Assembly: GCA_001429555.1 (NCBI GenBank)
Contig: LMSR01000011.1
Coordinates: 187,462-251,461, forward strand
Direction: 5' to 3'
Length of the DNA stretch: 64,000 nt
Source: Nocardioides sp. Soil797
GTDB taxonomy: Bacteria > Actinomycetota > Actinomycetes > Propionibacteriales > Nocardioidaceae
The position numbers were made by a program, and so were the translations under genes. This document shows, piece by piece, positions 41,595-54,011 of the stretch (its first letter is position 1; the number at the start of each line of letters is the position of its first letter). The notes beneath the pieces were generated by a model. The model ran no database searches and had not been told where the DNA came from. It worked only from the letters and a program-made list of their open reading frames with translations.

Positions 41595-41654
41595 AAGAAT
41601 TGCCAGTTCGCGCGTCAATAATTGCTGGTTCGCGCAACAAGAATTGACGGTTGG
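41595..41654 (-). repeat. 22-nt periodic repeat after guaB
   Basis: Units at 41595-41616, 41617-41638 and 41639-41654 share the core AATTGCCAGTTCGCGC. The last one runs into the guaB stop codon at 41655-41657. All three are in the same orientation, so no hairpin forms. The period (22 nt) and sequence match the array that follows guaA at 28770-28933. Confidence 0.88.
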
Positions 41655-43163
<1,509 letters not shown>

Positions 43164-43266
43164 CTATCGACCCGCCCGAGCCGGGTGCGCGGCGGGAAGC
43201 AGGAAGAACCGGGACACGGCAGCCCACACGTGCTCGGCGCCATTGCTCAGTGGCAGGCTTGCCCCC

Positions 43267-44802
43267 ATGATGCGCACGTCCCGGTTCACCCTGCCCGAAA
43301 TCGGGACCAGACGACTCGTGGGTCTGACGGCCGTCCTGGCCATGCTGCTGCGCTTCCCGGGCATGATGTGGCCGATCCGTCCCGACGAGGCCGGCTTCAC
43401 CCTGGTCGCTCGGGCGTGGCACCCCGAACCCGACTCGCTCTACGGCACCTACTGGGTCGACCGGCCGCCGCCACTGATCGCCCTGATCAAGCTCTCCGAC
43501 ATGATCGGCGGCGCACTGTTCATCCGGGTGGTCGCCGCGGTCGGCTGCGCCCTCCTGGTCGTGGCGGCGGCACGTACGGCGTACCTCATCGCCGGCGACC
43601 GAGCCGCCCGCTGGACGGCGGTCGCCACGGCCGCGGTCACCACGAACACGATGATCGACTCGGTGGCGGCAAAGGGCGAGATCCTGGGCATCCCCGTCGT
43701 GGTGACCAGCTTCTGGCTGGCCCTCGAGGCGCTGCGGGTCCTCGAGGTCTCCCCACGCAAGGCGATGCTCTTCGCCGCGGGATCCGGTTTCCTCGGCATG
43801 CTGGCGATCGGACTGAAGCAGAACATGGCCACCGGGTTGGCCTTCGGTGGCTTCGTGCTGCTGGTCTCGGCACTCGGCAAGGAGATCAGCTGGGGCGCGT
43901 TCTGGAAGCTGGCGGGGGCGGCGCTCCTGGGCGCCGCGATCCCCCTCGGCGCCACGATCGGCTGGTGCCTGGCTGCCGGCGTACACCTCGAGACCCTCTG
44001 GTACGCCGTCTACGGCTTCCGCTCCCACGCGCTCGACGTGATCGCCAACGACGAAGCCGGCGCGCCGCTGGGTCGGGCCCGCCAGCTCGCGATCATCTTC
44101 GTGGCCACCGGGATGGCCCTCATCATCGCTTGGTTCCTGGTGAACATCCGCCATGCCTGGCGAACCCACCGGGCCGTCACGGTGGCTGCCGTTGCGGTGC
44201 TGGTCGTCGACGGCGCCGGCGTGGTGCTGGGCGGCAGCTACTGGCGACCCTACCTGTTGGGGCTGGTGCCCACGGTCGTCCTGTGCGCTGCCCTGGTGGC
44301 GGGAGCACCCGGCGTACGCGGGCGGATCATGCAGCTGCTGGCGGGGTTCGCCGTCCTCTCGTGCCTGGTCTCCACCATCGGTTGGGTGGCCAGCAACCTG
44401 ACCGGGGCGGAGCCACCGACCGAGATCTACACGGGCCAGGCGATCAAGGACGTGGCCGAGCCCGGCGACACGATCGTGGTCTACGGCGGTCGCGCCGACA
44501 TCGTGTTCGCCTCGGGCCTCTCCTCGCCCTACGAACACCTGTGGAGCCTGCCGATGCGGGGCAACGACCCCGACCTGTCTGACCTGGTGGGGCTGCTGCG
44601 CAGCGACGAGGCACCCACCTGGTTCGTCGGCCAGGTCGACTTCACGTCATGGAACGGCGTGGGGCAGCCGAAGCTGGAGGCGGCGTTGGCCGATCGCTAC
44701 GAACTCCACGGCATGGGTTGTGGCGAGCACCCGATCTGGGTGCTCAAGAGCGTCGATCGCGCGGTGCCGACTCCCGACTGCGACCGGCCCTGGCTCTGGT
44801 AG
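43267..44802 (+). CDS. Polytopic membrane protein, GT-C glycosyltransferase-like
   Basis: This 511-residue protein has about ten membrane helices. The first extracytoplasmic loop reads MWPIRPDEAGFTLVARAW ... YGTYWVDRPP, resembling the DE motif and loop layout of the GT39/ArnT class that uses polyprenyl-phosphate sugars. The C-terminal 100 residues form a soluble domain (GDTIVVYGGRADIVF). It probably transfers a sugar to an envelope component; the substrate is unknown. The start is ATG 43267, with a second ATG directly after it. It ends in front of a strong hairpin shared with groEL. Confidence 0.8.
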   Translation: MMRTSRFTLPEIGTRRLVGLTAVLAMLLRFPGMMWPIRPDEAGFTLVARAWHPEPDSLYGTYWVDRPPPLIALIKLSDMIGGALFIRVVAAVGCALLVVAAARTAYLIAGDRAARWTAVATAAVTTNTMIDSVAAKGEILGIPVVVTSFWLALEALRVLEVSPRKAMLFAAGSGFLGMLAIGLKQNMATGLAFGGFVLLVSALGKEISWGAFWKLAGAALLGAAIPLGATIGWCLAAGVHLETLWYAVYGFRSHALDVIANDEAGAPLGRARQLAIIFVATGMALIIAWFLVNIRHAWRTHRAVTVAAVAVLVVDGAGVVLGGSYWRPYLLGLVPTVVLCAALVAGAPGVRGRIMQLLAGFAVLSCLVSTIGWVASNLTGAEPPTEIYTGQAIKDVAEPGDTIVVYGGRADIVFASGLSSPYEHLWSLPMRGNDPDLSDLVGLLRSDEAPTWFVGQVDFTSWNGVGQPKLEAALADRYELHGMGCGEHPIWVLKSVDRAVPTPDCDRPWLW

Positions 44803-44854
44803 ATCCCGACGGGTCCACCGCAGGACCACCCACACGACCAGTCGTACGACGCAG

Positions 44855-44890
44855 AACGGCCCGCCACCTCCGAAGAGGTGGCGGGCCGTT
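44855..44890. terminator. Strong bidirectional terminator between the GT-C-like gene and groEL
   Basis: AACGGCCCGCCACCTC (44855-44870) and GAGGTGGCGGGCCGTT (44875-44890) form a perfect 16-bp stem with tetraloop CGAA, between convergent stops at 44802 and 44903. Confidence 0.92.
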
Positions 44891-44902
44891 CACGACTGAG
44901 GA

Positions 44903-46531
<1,629 letters not shown>

Positions 46532-46561
46532 TTAGAGAGGGATATCAGGGGTGAAATGGCG

Positions 46562-46640
46562 CCCGGCTGGCAAGGCGCCTTCGCGAAGTCGACCTGAAGA
46601 GCGGAGCGGTCGTCGAGCGCAGGCAACGCTGCCAGCCGGG
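46562..46640 (-). other. Hairpin in the groES-groEL intercistronic gap
   Basis: CCCGGCTGGCA (46562-46572) and TGCCAGCCGGG (46630-46640) pair perfectly over 11 bp around a 57-nt loop that holds GGCGCC and CTTCGCGAAG palindromes. It begins 8 bp after the groES stop. It may partly terminate or stabilise the groES message and so set the groES:groEL ratio. Confidence 0.65.
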
Positions 46641-46648
46641 ATGCCGGT

Positions 46649-46945
46649 TCAGCCCTGGACGATCGCCAGGACGTCGCGGGCGGAAAGGATCAGGAACTCC
46701 TCGCCGGCGTACTTGACCTCGGTACCGCCGTACTTGCTGTAGATGACCTTGTCGCCCACGGCGACGTCGATGGCGACACGGTTGCCGTTGTCGTCGAAGC
46801 GACCGGGGCCAACGGCCACGACCTCGCCCTCCTGGGGCTTCTCCTTGGCAGTGTCGGGGATGACCAGGCCAGATGCCGTGGTCTGCTCCGCCTCGAGCTG
46901 CTTGACGATGATGCGGTCCTCGAGAGGCTTGATGTTGACCGACAC
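46649..46945 (-). CDS. groS: Co-chaperonin GroES
   Basis: This is a 98-residue Gro[38 protein letters not shown] (mobile loop region, listed by order), [36 protein letters not shown]. It has exactly the family length. The GTG at 46945 lies 8 nt after GGAGG; the longer upstream frame passes through the CIRCE promoter region. It is first in the groES-groEL operon, with two CIRCE-like operators 126-187 bp upstream. Confidence 0.98.
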   Translation of the reverse strand: MSVNIKPLEDRIIVKQLEAEQTTASGLVIPDTAKEKPQEGEVVAVGPGRFDDNGNRVAIDVAVGDKVIYSKYGGTEVKYAGEEFLILSARDVLAIVQG

Positions 46946-47070
46946 GATGTCGACCTCCACTTTCTCCACTTGAATGATCGGTTGGTGACGGGCTCCGGGA
47001 ACGGAGCCAGCCAAGAAGTTCGAGCCTGCAGTGGAGTACGCCGTCGCGGGGGTCGCACTCGTTGCAAGCG

Positions 47071-47132
47071 CTGGCACCCTCATGGTGAGAGTGCCAGAAC
47101 AAACGCTAGCACTCTGGCCAATGGAGTGCCAG
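47071..47132. promoter_or_regulatory. Two CIRCE (HrcA) operators upstream of groES
   Basis: CTGGCACCC-N9-GAGTGCCAG (47071-47097) and CTAGCACTC-N9-GAGTGCCAG (47106-47132) both follow the TTAGCACTC-N9-GAGTGCTAA consensus, with the exact 9-nt spacer. HrcA repression of groESL through tandem CIRCE elements is established in actinobacteria. The second element ends 37 bp before the divergent methyltransferase start, so both directions may be affected. Confidence 0.9.
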
Positions 47133-47169
47133 AGATGGGGGTGACGGACTCGGCTGACAGACTGCGGGC

Positions 47170-48393
47170 ATGGACCTGGAGACCTTTGCCTGGTTGCTCA
47201 CCGATGACGGGCAGCGCCTGCTCGAGCAGGCAGGGCACGCGTACGCCGACCACGACGGCGACCCGGTCCGCTCCGCCGCCGCAGTGCGCAAGATCGAGCC
47301 CGATGCGGACCGCGCGGCGGCAGCGCTGACCCAGGTAGGACTGAGGACGAAGGCCGTGCCCAAGTTCGGCGCCGACGCGATGCGGATGTATTTCACGCCC
47401 GACGCCCTCGAGCAGGCCACCCGCAGCCGGGTCGCCACCCACCGCGCCGCCCGACTGGCGGCCGCGGAGCCGACCAGCGTGATCGACCTCGGCTGTGGCA
47501 TCGGCGGCGACCTGATCGCCTTCGCACGTGCCGGCCTCACCGTGGCCGGCGTCGACCTCGACCCGATCCGGGTGGCGATCGCGGAGGCCAATCTTGCTGC
47601 CCTGGGCCTGCCCGGCGCGATCCAGGTGGCCGACGGCACCACCCTCGACCTCGCCGGCTTCGGCGCGGTCTTCGCCGATCCGGCCCGCCGAGGCGCCCGC
47701 GGGCGAGTCTTCGACGTCGAGGGGTGGACTCCCCCGTGGTCGTTCGTCACCTCCCTGCTCGAGCGCGCCTCGGTGGTCAAGGTCGCCCCGGGCATTCCGC
47801 ACGACCTGATCCCGAGCGGTGTCGAGGTGGAGTGGGTCAGCGAGGGCGGTGAGGTCAAGGAGGCCGCACTGTGGTCGTCGTACCTCGCCACCGCACGGCG
47901 CCGGGCCACCGTGATCGGCGACGGCGGATTGGCCAGCATCACGGAGGAGGACGACCCCTACGACGGTCGCGAGCGGCCCCTGCGCGAGCTCGGCGACTTC
48001 CTCTACGAGCCGGACGGCGCGGTGATCCGTGCCGGTCTAGTGACCGCCGTCGCAGCCGGCGTCGACGGTGGCCTGCTCGACGAGCACATCGCCTACGTCA
48101 CGTCCGATCAGTCGTTCCGGTCACCGTTCGCCCGCGGCTATCGGGTCGTCGAGACGCTTCCCTACCGGGAGAAGCCGCTCCGGGCGGCGCTGCGCGAACG
48201 GGGCATCGGCAAGCTGACGATCAAGAAGCGCGGCGTCGACATCGTGCCCGAGGTACTGCGCAAGCGGCTCTCCCTCCACGGCGAGCAGGAGGCCACCCTG
48301 GTGATGACCCGCATCGCCGGCGAGGGCACGGCGTTGCTCGTTCAGCCCTTCGGCCGGGGCTCCGAGTCACCCGGGGTTCCGCTGATCAGGTGA
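47170..48393 (+). CDS. Class I SAM-dependent methyltransferase with THUMP-like C-terminal domain
   Basis: This is a 407-residue protein. An N-terminal helical part (1-90, [20 protein letters not shown]) precedes the SAM-binding core (about 98-165) with motif [20 protein letters not shown] and [15 protein letters not shown]. The motif IV region FADPARRG is followed by a C-terminal domain (about 325-400, [19 protein letters not shown]) that matches the THUMP-like domain found behind such methyltransferases. It probably modifies RNA; the target is unknown. It is divergent from groES and overlaps the convergent lipoprotein gene by 8 bp. Confidence 0.88.
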   Translation: MDLETFAWLLTDDGQRLLEQAGHAYADHDGDPVRSAAAVRKIEPDADRAAAALTQVGLRTKAVPKFGADAMRMYFTPDALEQATRSRVATHRAARLAAAEPTSVIDLGCGIGGDLIAFARAGLTVAGVDLDPIRVAIAEANLAALGLPGAIQVADGTTLDLAGFGAVFADPARRGARGRVFDVEGWTPPWSFVTSLLERASVVKVAPGIPHDLIPSGVEVEWVSEGGEVKEAALWSSYLATARRRATVIGDGGLASITEEDDPYDGRERPLRELGDFLYEPDGAVIRAGLVTAVAAGVDGGLLDEHIAYVTSDQSFRSPFARGYRVVETLPYREKPLRAALRERGIGKLTIKKRGVDIVPEVLRKRLSLHGEQEATLVMTRIAGEGTALLVQPFGRGSESPGVPLIR

Positions 48394-49408
48394 AGTGCAG
48401 GTCGAAGGACTGCTTCCAGCGGTGGTTCACCACGTCGGCGTCGTCACTCGAATCCTTCGGGACGCCGGTGTAGGTCAGCGCGAGCCGCAGGGTTGCGTTG
48501 CGGATGTCGTCATCGACCTCGAAGAGCACCCACCGCGCGTCGTAGACATCCACTTCATCGGGACGCGAGGCGATCTCGTTCAGCTCGCTGTCATACATCG
48601 CCACCGGCTTCGCGCCGTCCAAGCGGTACGTCGGCTCGCCGTACTCCGTCTCCCTCGAGACATATTCACCGGCGACGTCCTGACCGAAGTAGGTGTTGAT
48701 GTCGATGTTGGCCTTGACCACAACCCATGCCTTGCCGGATGACGCCCAGCCGAGCGGCCCGAACCACGGCACCGGGTCCAGGACCTGGGCCTGGCAGTCG
48801 GTTCCGTTGAAGGTGACGCCGTCGGCCAACTTCACCCGACGCTGCGCGGGGCACGCGTGGTCGCGCAACTGTGGCGGCCCGCCGAGGCCATACGCGTTGC
48901 CCGTGTCCTGCACGCGCACCTGCTCGTAGGGATCGACGGGGAACTGCTTGCCGTCGTACTCCGCGACCAGCCTGACCTCGTCCGGGTCCGCCGGGACAGT
49001 GACCACCCAGTCGTTCTGCGCGGCTCGATCCAGTGGGAACGTGCGCCCGTCGACGTCGAGCCACAGATCCCACTCCACGTTCTCCCGCGCCAGCACCCAG
49101 GTGTCTCCGGCCGACGATGACGGTGTGAGCTCGTCAACCTCGATGAATGCGGTGCCTTCGCTCGCTTCGGAGGACACGTCTCGGTCCTCGCCCATGGGCA
49201 GGCTGCTGGTTGCGTTCGACCGCGGCTTGCTGACCAGAAACTCGTAGCTCGCGGTCGGGAGGGTGAAGGCGACCGGGAGCCCCTCGATCTGCGCCTGCGC
49301 CGGGAACACCTCGCCCACCTTCGCCTCGCGTTCGTCATCACCCAGGGGGCCATCGGAACAACCGGAGACGAGGAGGGTGGCCATCAGTGCCACGACGATC
49401 ATGCGCAT
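48386..49408 (-). CDS. Putative lipoprotein, function unknown
   Basis: This is a 340-residue protein. The signal peptide ends in the lipobox LVSGC with lipidated C17. The mature region is acidic, with predicted beta structure (WVLARENVEWDLWLDVDGRTF by position) and two cysteines that may pair (DHACPAQRR and GTDCQAQV). I do not recognise a family. Its end overlaps the methyltransferase stop by 8 bp in convergent orientation. ATG 49408 is directly followed by the signal peptide. Confidence 0.8.
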   Translation of the reverse strand: MRMIVVALMATLLVSGCSDGPLGDDEREAKVGEVFPAQAQIEGLPVAFTLPTASYEFLVSKPRSNATSSLPMGEDRDVSSEASEGTAFIEVDELTPSSSAGDTWVLARENVEWDLWLDVDGRTFPLDRAAQNDWVVTVPADPDEVRLVAEYDGKQFPVDPYEQVRVQDTGNAYGLGGPPQLRDHACPAQRRVKLADGVTFNGTDCQAQVLDPVPWFGPLGWASSGKAWVVVKANIDINTYFGQDVAGEYVSRETEYGEPTYRLDGAKPVAMYDSELNEIASRPDEVDVYDARWVLFEVDDDIRNATLRLALTYTGVPKDSSDDADVVNHRWKQSFDLHFT

Positions 49409-49466
49409 GGGCCCGTTCCTACCCCGAGCGGGCAGGGTTCAACCGGGCTGATGCGAACAACCCGGC

Positions 49467-50339
49467 TCAGGCTGCGGGAAGCTCCATCGTGCGCCCACCG
49501 CGCGCGATGATCCGACGCTCGGTGGCCGTGACCAGCCGGAACAACCCGGTGTTGCGCCCGATCCGGACGTGGTCGGGGACCACGCGGTGCGAAGCCCTGA
49601 CACCGGCCGTGATCCCGGCGTACGCCGTGGCGTGGGCCGGGCTCCACGCCAAGCCGAATGCCTTGCGCACCCGTGAGGGCAGCATGCCGCGCACCACGAG
49701 ATTGGTTCCGGTGATGCCGATGCGCAGCTGCAGCGGCACCGGCATGTCGAGGGCGATCGCGCGGCCGACCACACGCGCCTCCTCGGTGACGTGGAAGTCG
49801 GGACCGTTGACCTGGCTGCGCATCCATTCGTCGAGCTCCCCGGCCGACGCGGGAGCCACCGATCGCGGCATCCCGAAGAGCTCACCGAAGCGCACCCAGT
49901 CGACCCAGAGACGTTCCTTCTCCTCGGCCTCGAGCGGCCGGACCAGCGTTTCGAAGGCCACCCGCGAGGAGTCGGCGAGCATCGCCATCGTCCACAGCAT
50001 CAGCTCGGGATCGAACGCGTCGTACGGCGTTCCGGCCGCGAAGTTTCCCTCGTCGCGGTTGAGGGTCCCCTTCACCTTGGTGTGCATCCGGTGCACCATC
50101 GCCAGCACCTTGTCGGCCTCGGCGCGGTCGCCGAAGAAGATCGACTCGAAGGCCTCTGCGGTGGCGGAGAGCCGCATGAAGGGCCGCTCCTTGGCGTTCG
50201 TCGAGGCGCTGGTGCCGACGTAGGGCACCGGGTGGGTGGCGCCGATGATCAGTGCCCGCTGGCCGTAGGTCTGCCCGACGGCTCGATGCTCCTGCACGTG
50301 GCGGAGCATCGAGCCCGGCGGAAAGTAGCCGTCCTTCAT
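49467..50339 (-). CDS. Oxygenase MpaB family (DUF2236) protein
   Basis: This 290-residue protein has the layout of DUF2236 / latex-clearing-protein-like haem oxygenases: an early PPGSMLRHVQEHR, then FESIFFGDRAEADKVLAMVHRMHTKVKG (the conserved histidine pair H-x2-H in VHRMH, and further GTPYDAFDPELMLWTMAML). In fungi MpaB cleaves a terpenoid chain; in actinobacteria the substrates are mostly unknown. ATG 50339 gives a complete domain. It stands alone between the lipoprotein and DUF4234 genes. Confidence 0.85.
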   Translation of the reverse strand: MKDGYFPPGSMLRHVQEHRAVGQTYGQRALIIGATHPVPYVGTSASTNAKERPFMRLSATAEAFESIFFGDRAEADKVLAMVHRMHTKVKGTLNRDEGNFAAGTPYDAFDPELMLWTMAMLADSSRVAFETLVRPLEAEEKERLWVDWVRFGELFGMPRSVAPASAGELDEWMRSQVNGPDFHVTEEARVVGRAIALDMPVPLQLRIGITGTNLVVRGMLPSRVRKAFGLAWSPAHATAYAGITAGVRASHRVVPDHVRIGRNTGLFRLVTATERRIIARGGRTMELPAA

Positions 50340-50424
50340 GGAGCGAGGTTAGCGCCAATCTGCGCCGATCGACGGCGTGAGCAGACGAACGCCGCAACCC
50401 AGTGCGTGGCGCTCGGCACTGGCC

Positions 50425-50934
50425 TCAGGCCGGCTGCGCGCCCTGTGAGATCCAGTAGTCGTTGAGCGCGCCGTTCGTCTTCGCGAACCAGATGAACGGG
50501 CCCACGAGGATGAACATTCCGGGGAAGTACCAGAGCCCGGTCGCACCACTGACCCGCTGCTCCTGCCCGCGGCCGGCCCGCAGGTTGCCGACCTCCATCG
50601 ACAGCAGGTAGGGATTCACGATGCTGACGAAGATCGCGAGCAAGAGCGCAACGAGGCCGCCGATGCCCTGGCCGGAGTGCTGCTTCATCTCCTCGTGCGT
50701 GACGTAGTAGTAATAGAGGCCGTAGATGCCGCAGGTGACGAAGAAGAGCACCATGCTGATGCCCGTCCCGCGGACCTTGCCGATCTGGCCGCCTCCGCCG
50801 TACATCTGCTGCCCGGGGTTCACCGGTGGGGCCGCCCCGTAACCCTGCTGGGGCTGGTCCCAGCCCGGAGGGGGCGGCGGAGGTGCTTGGCCCCAGCCCT
50901 CGTTCGGCTGGCTGGGTGGCTGGTTCTCGGTCAT
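50425..50934 (-). CDS. DUF4234 membrane protein with Pro/Gly/Gln-rich leader
   Basis: In this 169-residue protein the first 50 residues are Pro/Gln/Gly-rich (PPPPPPGWDQPQQGYG), like cytoplasmic leaders of many actinobacterial membrane proteins. Three to four membrane helices follow, with MVLFFVTCGIYGLYYYYVTHEEM, the DUF4234 signature. Function unknown. It lies 21 bp after the metallo-hydrolase stop region on the same strand but has its own start. Confidence 0.85.
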   Translation of the reverse strand: MTENQPPSQPNEGWGQAPPPPPPGWDQPQQGYGAAPPVNPGQQMYGGGGQIGKVRGTGISMVLFFVTCGIYGLYYYYVTHEEMKQHSGQGIGGLVALLLAIFVSIVNPYLLSMEVGNLRAGRGQEQRVSGATGLWYFPGMFILVGPFIWFAKTNGALNDYWISQGAQPA

Positions 50935-50955
50935 GTCTCTCCTCTGGGGTAGGGA

Positions 50956-51567
50956 CTACGCGTTCAGGTTCGCCTTCTCGGCACCGATCGTGGTGTCGTC
51001 ACCGTGACCGGTGTGGACGACGGTCTCGTCCGGCAGCACGAAGAGCTTCTCGCGGATCGAGGCCTCGATCGTGGGCCGGTCGCTGAAGGAGCGTCCGGTC
51101 GCACCGGGTCCACCGTTGAACAGGGTGTCGCCGGTGAAGACGGCGCCCAGCGCCTCGACGTACACACAGACCGCGCCGGGCGCATGGCCCGGGGTGTGGA
51201 TGACCCGCAGGGTGGTGCCGCCGACGACGATCTGCTGGCCGTCACTGAGGTCGACGTCCCACAGCTCGTCGGTGTGGGTGAGCTCCCACAGCGGCTTGTC
51301 GTCGGGGTGCAACAGGATCGGAGCCGGTACGGCGGCGCGCAGCGCCGGCGCCACGCGCACGTGGTCGTCGTGGGCATGGGTGCACAGGATCGCCTTGAGC
51401 GCGCGGTCACCGATCACCTCCCGGATGGCCTCGACGTCGTGCGGCGCGTCGATGACGATGCACTCCTCGTCGTCGCCGATCACCCAGATGTTGTTGTCGA
51501 CCTCGTGGGTCTCACCGTCGAGCGAGAACGTGCCGGAGACGACGGCGTGGTCGATGCGAACGCTCAT
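50956..51567 (-). CDS. Metallo-beta-lactamase-fold hydrolase paired with mycothiol formaldehyde dehydrogenase
   Basis: This is a 203-residue MBL-fold protein with metal motif THAHDDH (63-69), further His ligands in [13 protein letters not shown] and the C-terminal HTGHGDDT. It is co-translated with the S-(hydroxymethyl)mycothiol dehydrogenase gene (ATGA overlap at 51564-51567). The same pair (mscR with an MBL gene) is known in mycobacteria. It probably hydrolyses the S-formylmycothiol product to formate and mycothiol; this is inferred from context. Confidence 0.9.
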   Translation of the reverse strand: MSVRIDHAVVSGTFSLDGETHEVDNNIWVIGDDEECIVIDAPHDVEAIREVIGDRALKAILCTHAHDDHVRVAPALRAAVPAPILLHPDDKPLWELTHTDELWDVDLSDGQQIVVGGTTLRVIHTPGHAPGAVCVYVEALGAVFTGDTLFNGGPGATGRSFSDRPTIEASIREKLFVLPDETVVHTGHGDDTTIGAEKANLNA

Positions 51568-52676
51568 GAGAACAGCACCACCGAACGCAGCACGTCACCC
51601 GTGTGCATCTTCTCGAAGGCGGCCTCGATGTCGTCGATGCCGATCTCCTCGGAGACGAAGGCATCCAGGTCGAGGCGTCCCTGCTGGTAGAGATCCACCA
51701 GCATCGGGAAGTCACGGCTCGGCAGGCAGTCGCCGTACCAGCTGGACTTGAGGGCCCCGCCGCGACCGAAGACGTCGATCAGCGGGATCTCGGGAACCTT
51801 CATGTCCGGCGTCGGCACACCGACCAGGACCACGGTGCCGGCCAGGTCGCGCGCATAGAAGGCCTGCTTCCACGTCTCGGGTCGACCGACCGCCTCGATC
51901 ACCACGTCGGCGCCTTCGGCACCCTCGTAGGTCTCGGCGGCAATCCGCTTGATCTCCTCGACGGGGTCGACCCCCGATGACGCAGAGGAGTCCACGGTGT
52001 GGGTCGCGCCCATCGCCGTGGCCTGCTCCAACTTCTTCGGGTCGATGTCGACGGCGATGATCGGGCTCGCCCCCGCGAGGGCGGAGCCGGCGATCGCGGC
52101 CATGCCCACGCCACCGCAACCGATCACGGCGACCGACTTGCCGCGGGTGACCGCGCCGGTGTTGATCGCGGCGCCCAGGCCGGCCATCACGCCGCACCCC
52201 AGCAGGCCGACGGCCGCCGGACGAGCCGAAGCGTCAACCTTGGTGCACTGACCGGCCGCGACCAGGGTCTTCTCGGCGAATGCACCGATCCCCAACGCCG
52301 GGGACAGCTCCGTGCCGTCCTCAAGGGTCATCTTCTGGGTCGCATTGTGGGTGTTGAAGCAGTAGTGCAGGTCACCGCGCTTGCAGGCCCGGCACTCACC
52401 ACACACGGCACGCCAGTTGAGCACCACGAAGTCTCCGGCGGCCACCTCGGTGACACCCTCACCGACGGCCTCGACCACGCCTGCTGCCTCGTGGCCGAGC
52501 AGGAACGGGAAGTCGTCGTTGATGCCACCCTCGCGGTAGTGCAGGTCGGTGTGGCATACCCCGCACGCCTGGATCTTCACCACCGCCTCGCCCGGCCCGG
52601 GGTCGGGAACGTTGATCGTCTCGACCGAGACTGGCTGGCCCTTGCCCTTGGCCACCACTGCACGCACCTGCTGCAC
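51564..52676 (-). CDS. mscR: S-(hydroxymethyl)mycothiol dehydrogenase
   Basis: This is a 370-residue zinc alcohol dehydrogenase: catalytic-zinc region [14 protein letters not shown] and GHEAAG, structural-zinc cysteines [15 protein letters not shown], and cofactor site [14 protein letters not shown]. The family-specific N-terminus ([18 protein letters not shown]) matches the mycothiol-dependent formaldehyde dehydrogenase of actinobacteria. It oxidises the formaldehyde-mycothiol adduct with NAD. The GTG at 52676 has AGGAGG 5 nt upstream. It is divergent from a VOC-family gene with only 46 bp between starts. Confidence 0.95.
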   Translation of the reverse strand: MQQVRAVVAKGKGQPVSVETINVPDPGPGEAVVKIQACGVCHTDLHYREGGINDDFPFLLGHEAAGVVEAVGEGVTEVAAGDFVVLNWRAVCGECRACKRGDLHYCFNTHNATQKMTLEDGTELSPALGIGAFAEKTLVAAGQCTKVDASARPAAVGLLGCGVMAGLGAAINTGAVTRGKSVAVIGCGGVGMAAIAGSALAGASPIIAVDIDPKKLEQATAMGATHTVDSSASSGVDPVEEIKRIAAETYEGAEGADVVIEAVGRPETWKQAFYARDLAGTVVLVGVPTPDMKVPEIPLIDVFGRGGALKSSWYGDCLPSRDFPMLVDLYQQGRLDLDAFVSEEIGIDDIEAAFEKMHTGDVLRSVVLFS

Positions 52677-52722
52677 GAAATCCTCCTCGCTTCGATGTCG
52701 AGGCCACACTAGTGTCTGGGGC

Positions 52723-53382
52723 ATGAGCGCGGGCAGCTACAAGGATCTCTGCATCGATGCGGACGACGCTTCGCTGCTCGGCACCTTCTGGGGCGAGGCG
52801 CTCGGACTCAACTTCCGGATGCTGGACGACGGAGACGCCGTGCTCACCGGAGCGACGCCGCAGCACACGATCTGGGTCAACCAGGTGCCGGAACCGAAGA
52901 CGGTCAAGCACCGACTGCACTTCGACGTACGCACTGATTCGGTGGCCGGTCTCGTCGCACTCGGTGCCACGGTTCTCGACGACACGTCGTTCCGTTGGAC
53001 CGTGATGGCAGACCCTGAGGGCGGTGAGTTCTGCGCCTTCGTGCGCGACGACGTCAGTGCCACCCATCTCTACGAGCTGGTCCTCGACTGTGCCGATCCG
53101 GACCGGCAGGCCGCGTGGTGGGCCGAGCTCCTCGGCGGCCGGGTCGGCGACGACGCCGAGGTGCCGTACGTCGACGAGATCGACGGTGCACCGATCGAGA
53201 ACCTCGTCTGCGTGCCCGTCCCCGAGCCGAAGTCGGCGAAGAACCGAGTGCACCTCGACCTCACCGTGCCCGCGATCGAACCGTTGGTCTCGATGGGTGC
53301 CATGGTGCTCGCCGAACACGAGAAGTGGACCGTCCTGGCCGACCCCGAGGGCAACGAGTTCTGCGTGTTCCTCCGCACCTGA
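52723..53382 (+). CDS. VOC (glyoxalase/bleomycin-resistance fold) family protein, two domains
   Basis: This 219-residue protein is built of two similar VOC modules (about 1-108 and 109-219). They end in [17 protein letters not shown] and [16 protein letters not shown], which shows an internal duplication. The family covers glyoxalase I-like isomerases, dioxygenases and binding proteins, so the activity is unknown. ATG 52723 ([15 protein letters not shown]) is the domain start. Its promoter must share the 46-bp gap with mscR. A SigE-type promoter for the next operon begins 5 bp after its stop. Confidence 0.87.
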   Translation: MSAGSYKDLCIDADDASLLGTFWGEALGLNFRMLDDGDAVLTGATPQHTIWVNQVPEPKTVKHRLHFDVRTDSVAGLVALGATVLDDTSFRWTVMADPEGGEFCAFVRDDVSATHLYELVLDCADPDRQAAWWAELLGGRVGDDAEVPYVDEIDGAPIENLVCVPVPEPKSAKNRVHLDLTVPAIEPLVSMGAMVLAEHEKWTVLADPEGNEFCVFLRT

Positions 53383-53386
53383 GAAT

Positions 53387-53413
53387 GCAACCTTCTCCCG
53401 GTCCATTCCGTCT
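53387..53413 (+). promoter_or_regulatory. SigE-type ECF promoter upstream of the sigma factor gene
   Basis: GCAACC (53387-53392), a 16-nt spacer and CGTCT (53409-53413) match the -35 and -10 elements reported for Streptomyces SigE-dependent promoters. They lie 55 bp before the sigma gene start. It suggests positive autoregulation of the operon. Confidence 0.6.
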
Positions 53414-53468
53414 GGGGTGAGAAGGGACGGTGGTGACAGTGGATGTCGCAACAAAATCGGGAGGTGTG

Positions 53469-54011
53469 ATGGCCCAGGACCGCGGTTCGGCGAAGGACGC
53501 CGAGTTCAGCAACTGGATGACCGCGCGCCAACCCGCGCTCCTGCGTACGGCGTACCTGCTGACCGGGGATCACCACGGCGCAGAGGATCTCGTGCAGAAC
53601 ACGTTGGCGAAGGTCTACCTGACCTGGCACAAGGTCCGCGACCAGCAGGCGATCGACGGCTACGCACGACGAATTCTCGTCAACGAGCACAACTCGCTGT
53701 GGCGCAGGGCGTGGAAGAAGAAGGAGACCGTCAGCAGCGAAGTGCCTGACTGGATCTCCTCCAACGACGTGTACGACGAGGGGCGCAACTCGGCTCTCTG
53801 GGGGCTGGTGCAGACCCTTCCCGCCAAGCAGCGAGCAGCCGTCGTCCTCCGCTACTACGAGCAGCTCTCCGAAGCGGAGACCGCCGACGTACTCGGCTGC
53901 TCCGTCGGCACCGTGAAATCACAGACCAGCAGGGCCCTGGCGACCCTGCGCAGCAACGCAGACGACCACGGCCTCACCAGGGCCGATCACCTCGGGGAGG
54001 AGGAGCGATGA
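53469..54011 (+). CDS. ECF sigma factor, SigE (SACE/sigma-24) family
   Basis: This is a 180-residue sigma factor. Region 2 (about 20-85) has LLTGDHHGAEDLVQNTLAKVYLTW (core-binding and -10 recognition, by position). Region 4 (about 120-175) has LPAKQRAAVVLRYYEQLSEAETADVLGCSVGTVKSQ with its helix-turn-helix. It directs RNA polymerase to stress or envelope genes. The ATG at 53469 follows GGGAGG by 4-5 nt; the upstream GTG (53430) is less likely. It overlaps the next gene by ATGA, the usual sigma and partner arrangement. Confidence 0.92.
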   Translation: MAQDRGSAKDAEFSNWMTARQPALLRTAYLLTGDHHGAEDLVQNTLAKVYLTWHKVRDQQAIDGYARRILVNEHNSLWRRAWKKKETVSSEVPDWISSNDVYDEGRNSALWGLVQTLPAKQRAAVVLRYYEQLSEAETADVLGCSVGTVKSQTSRALATLRSNADDHGLTRADHLGEEER

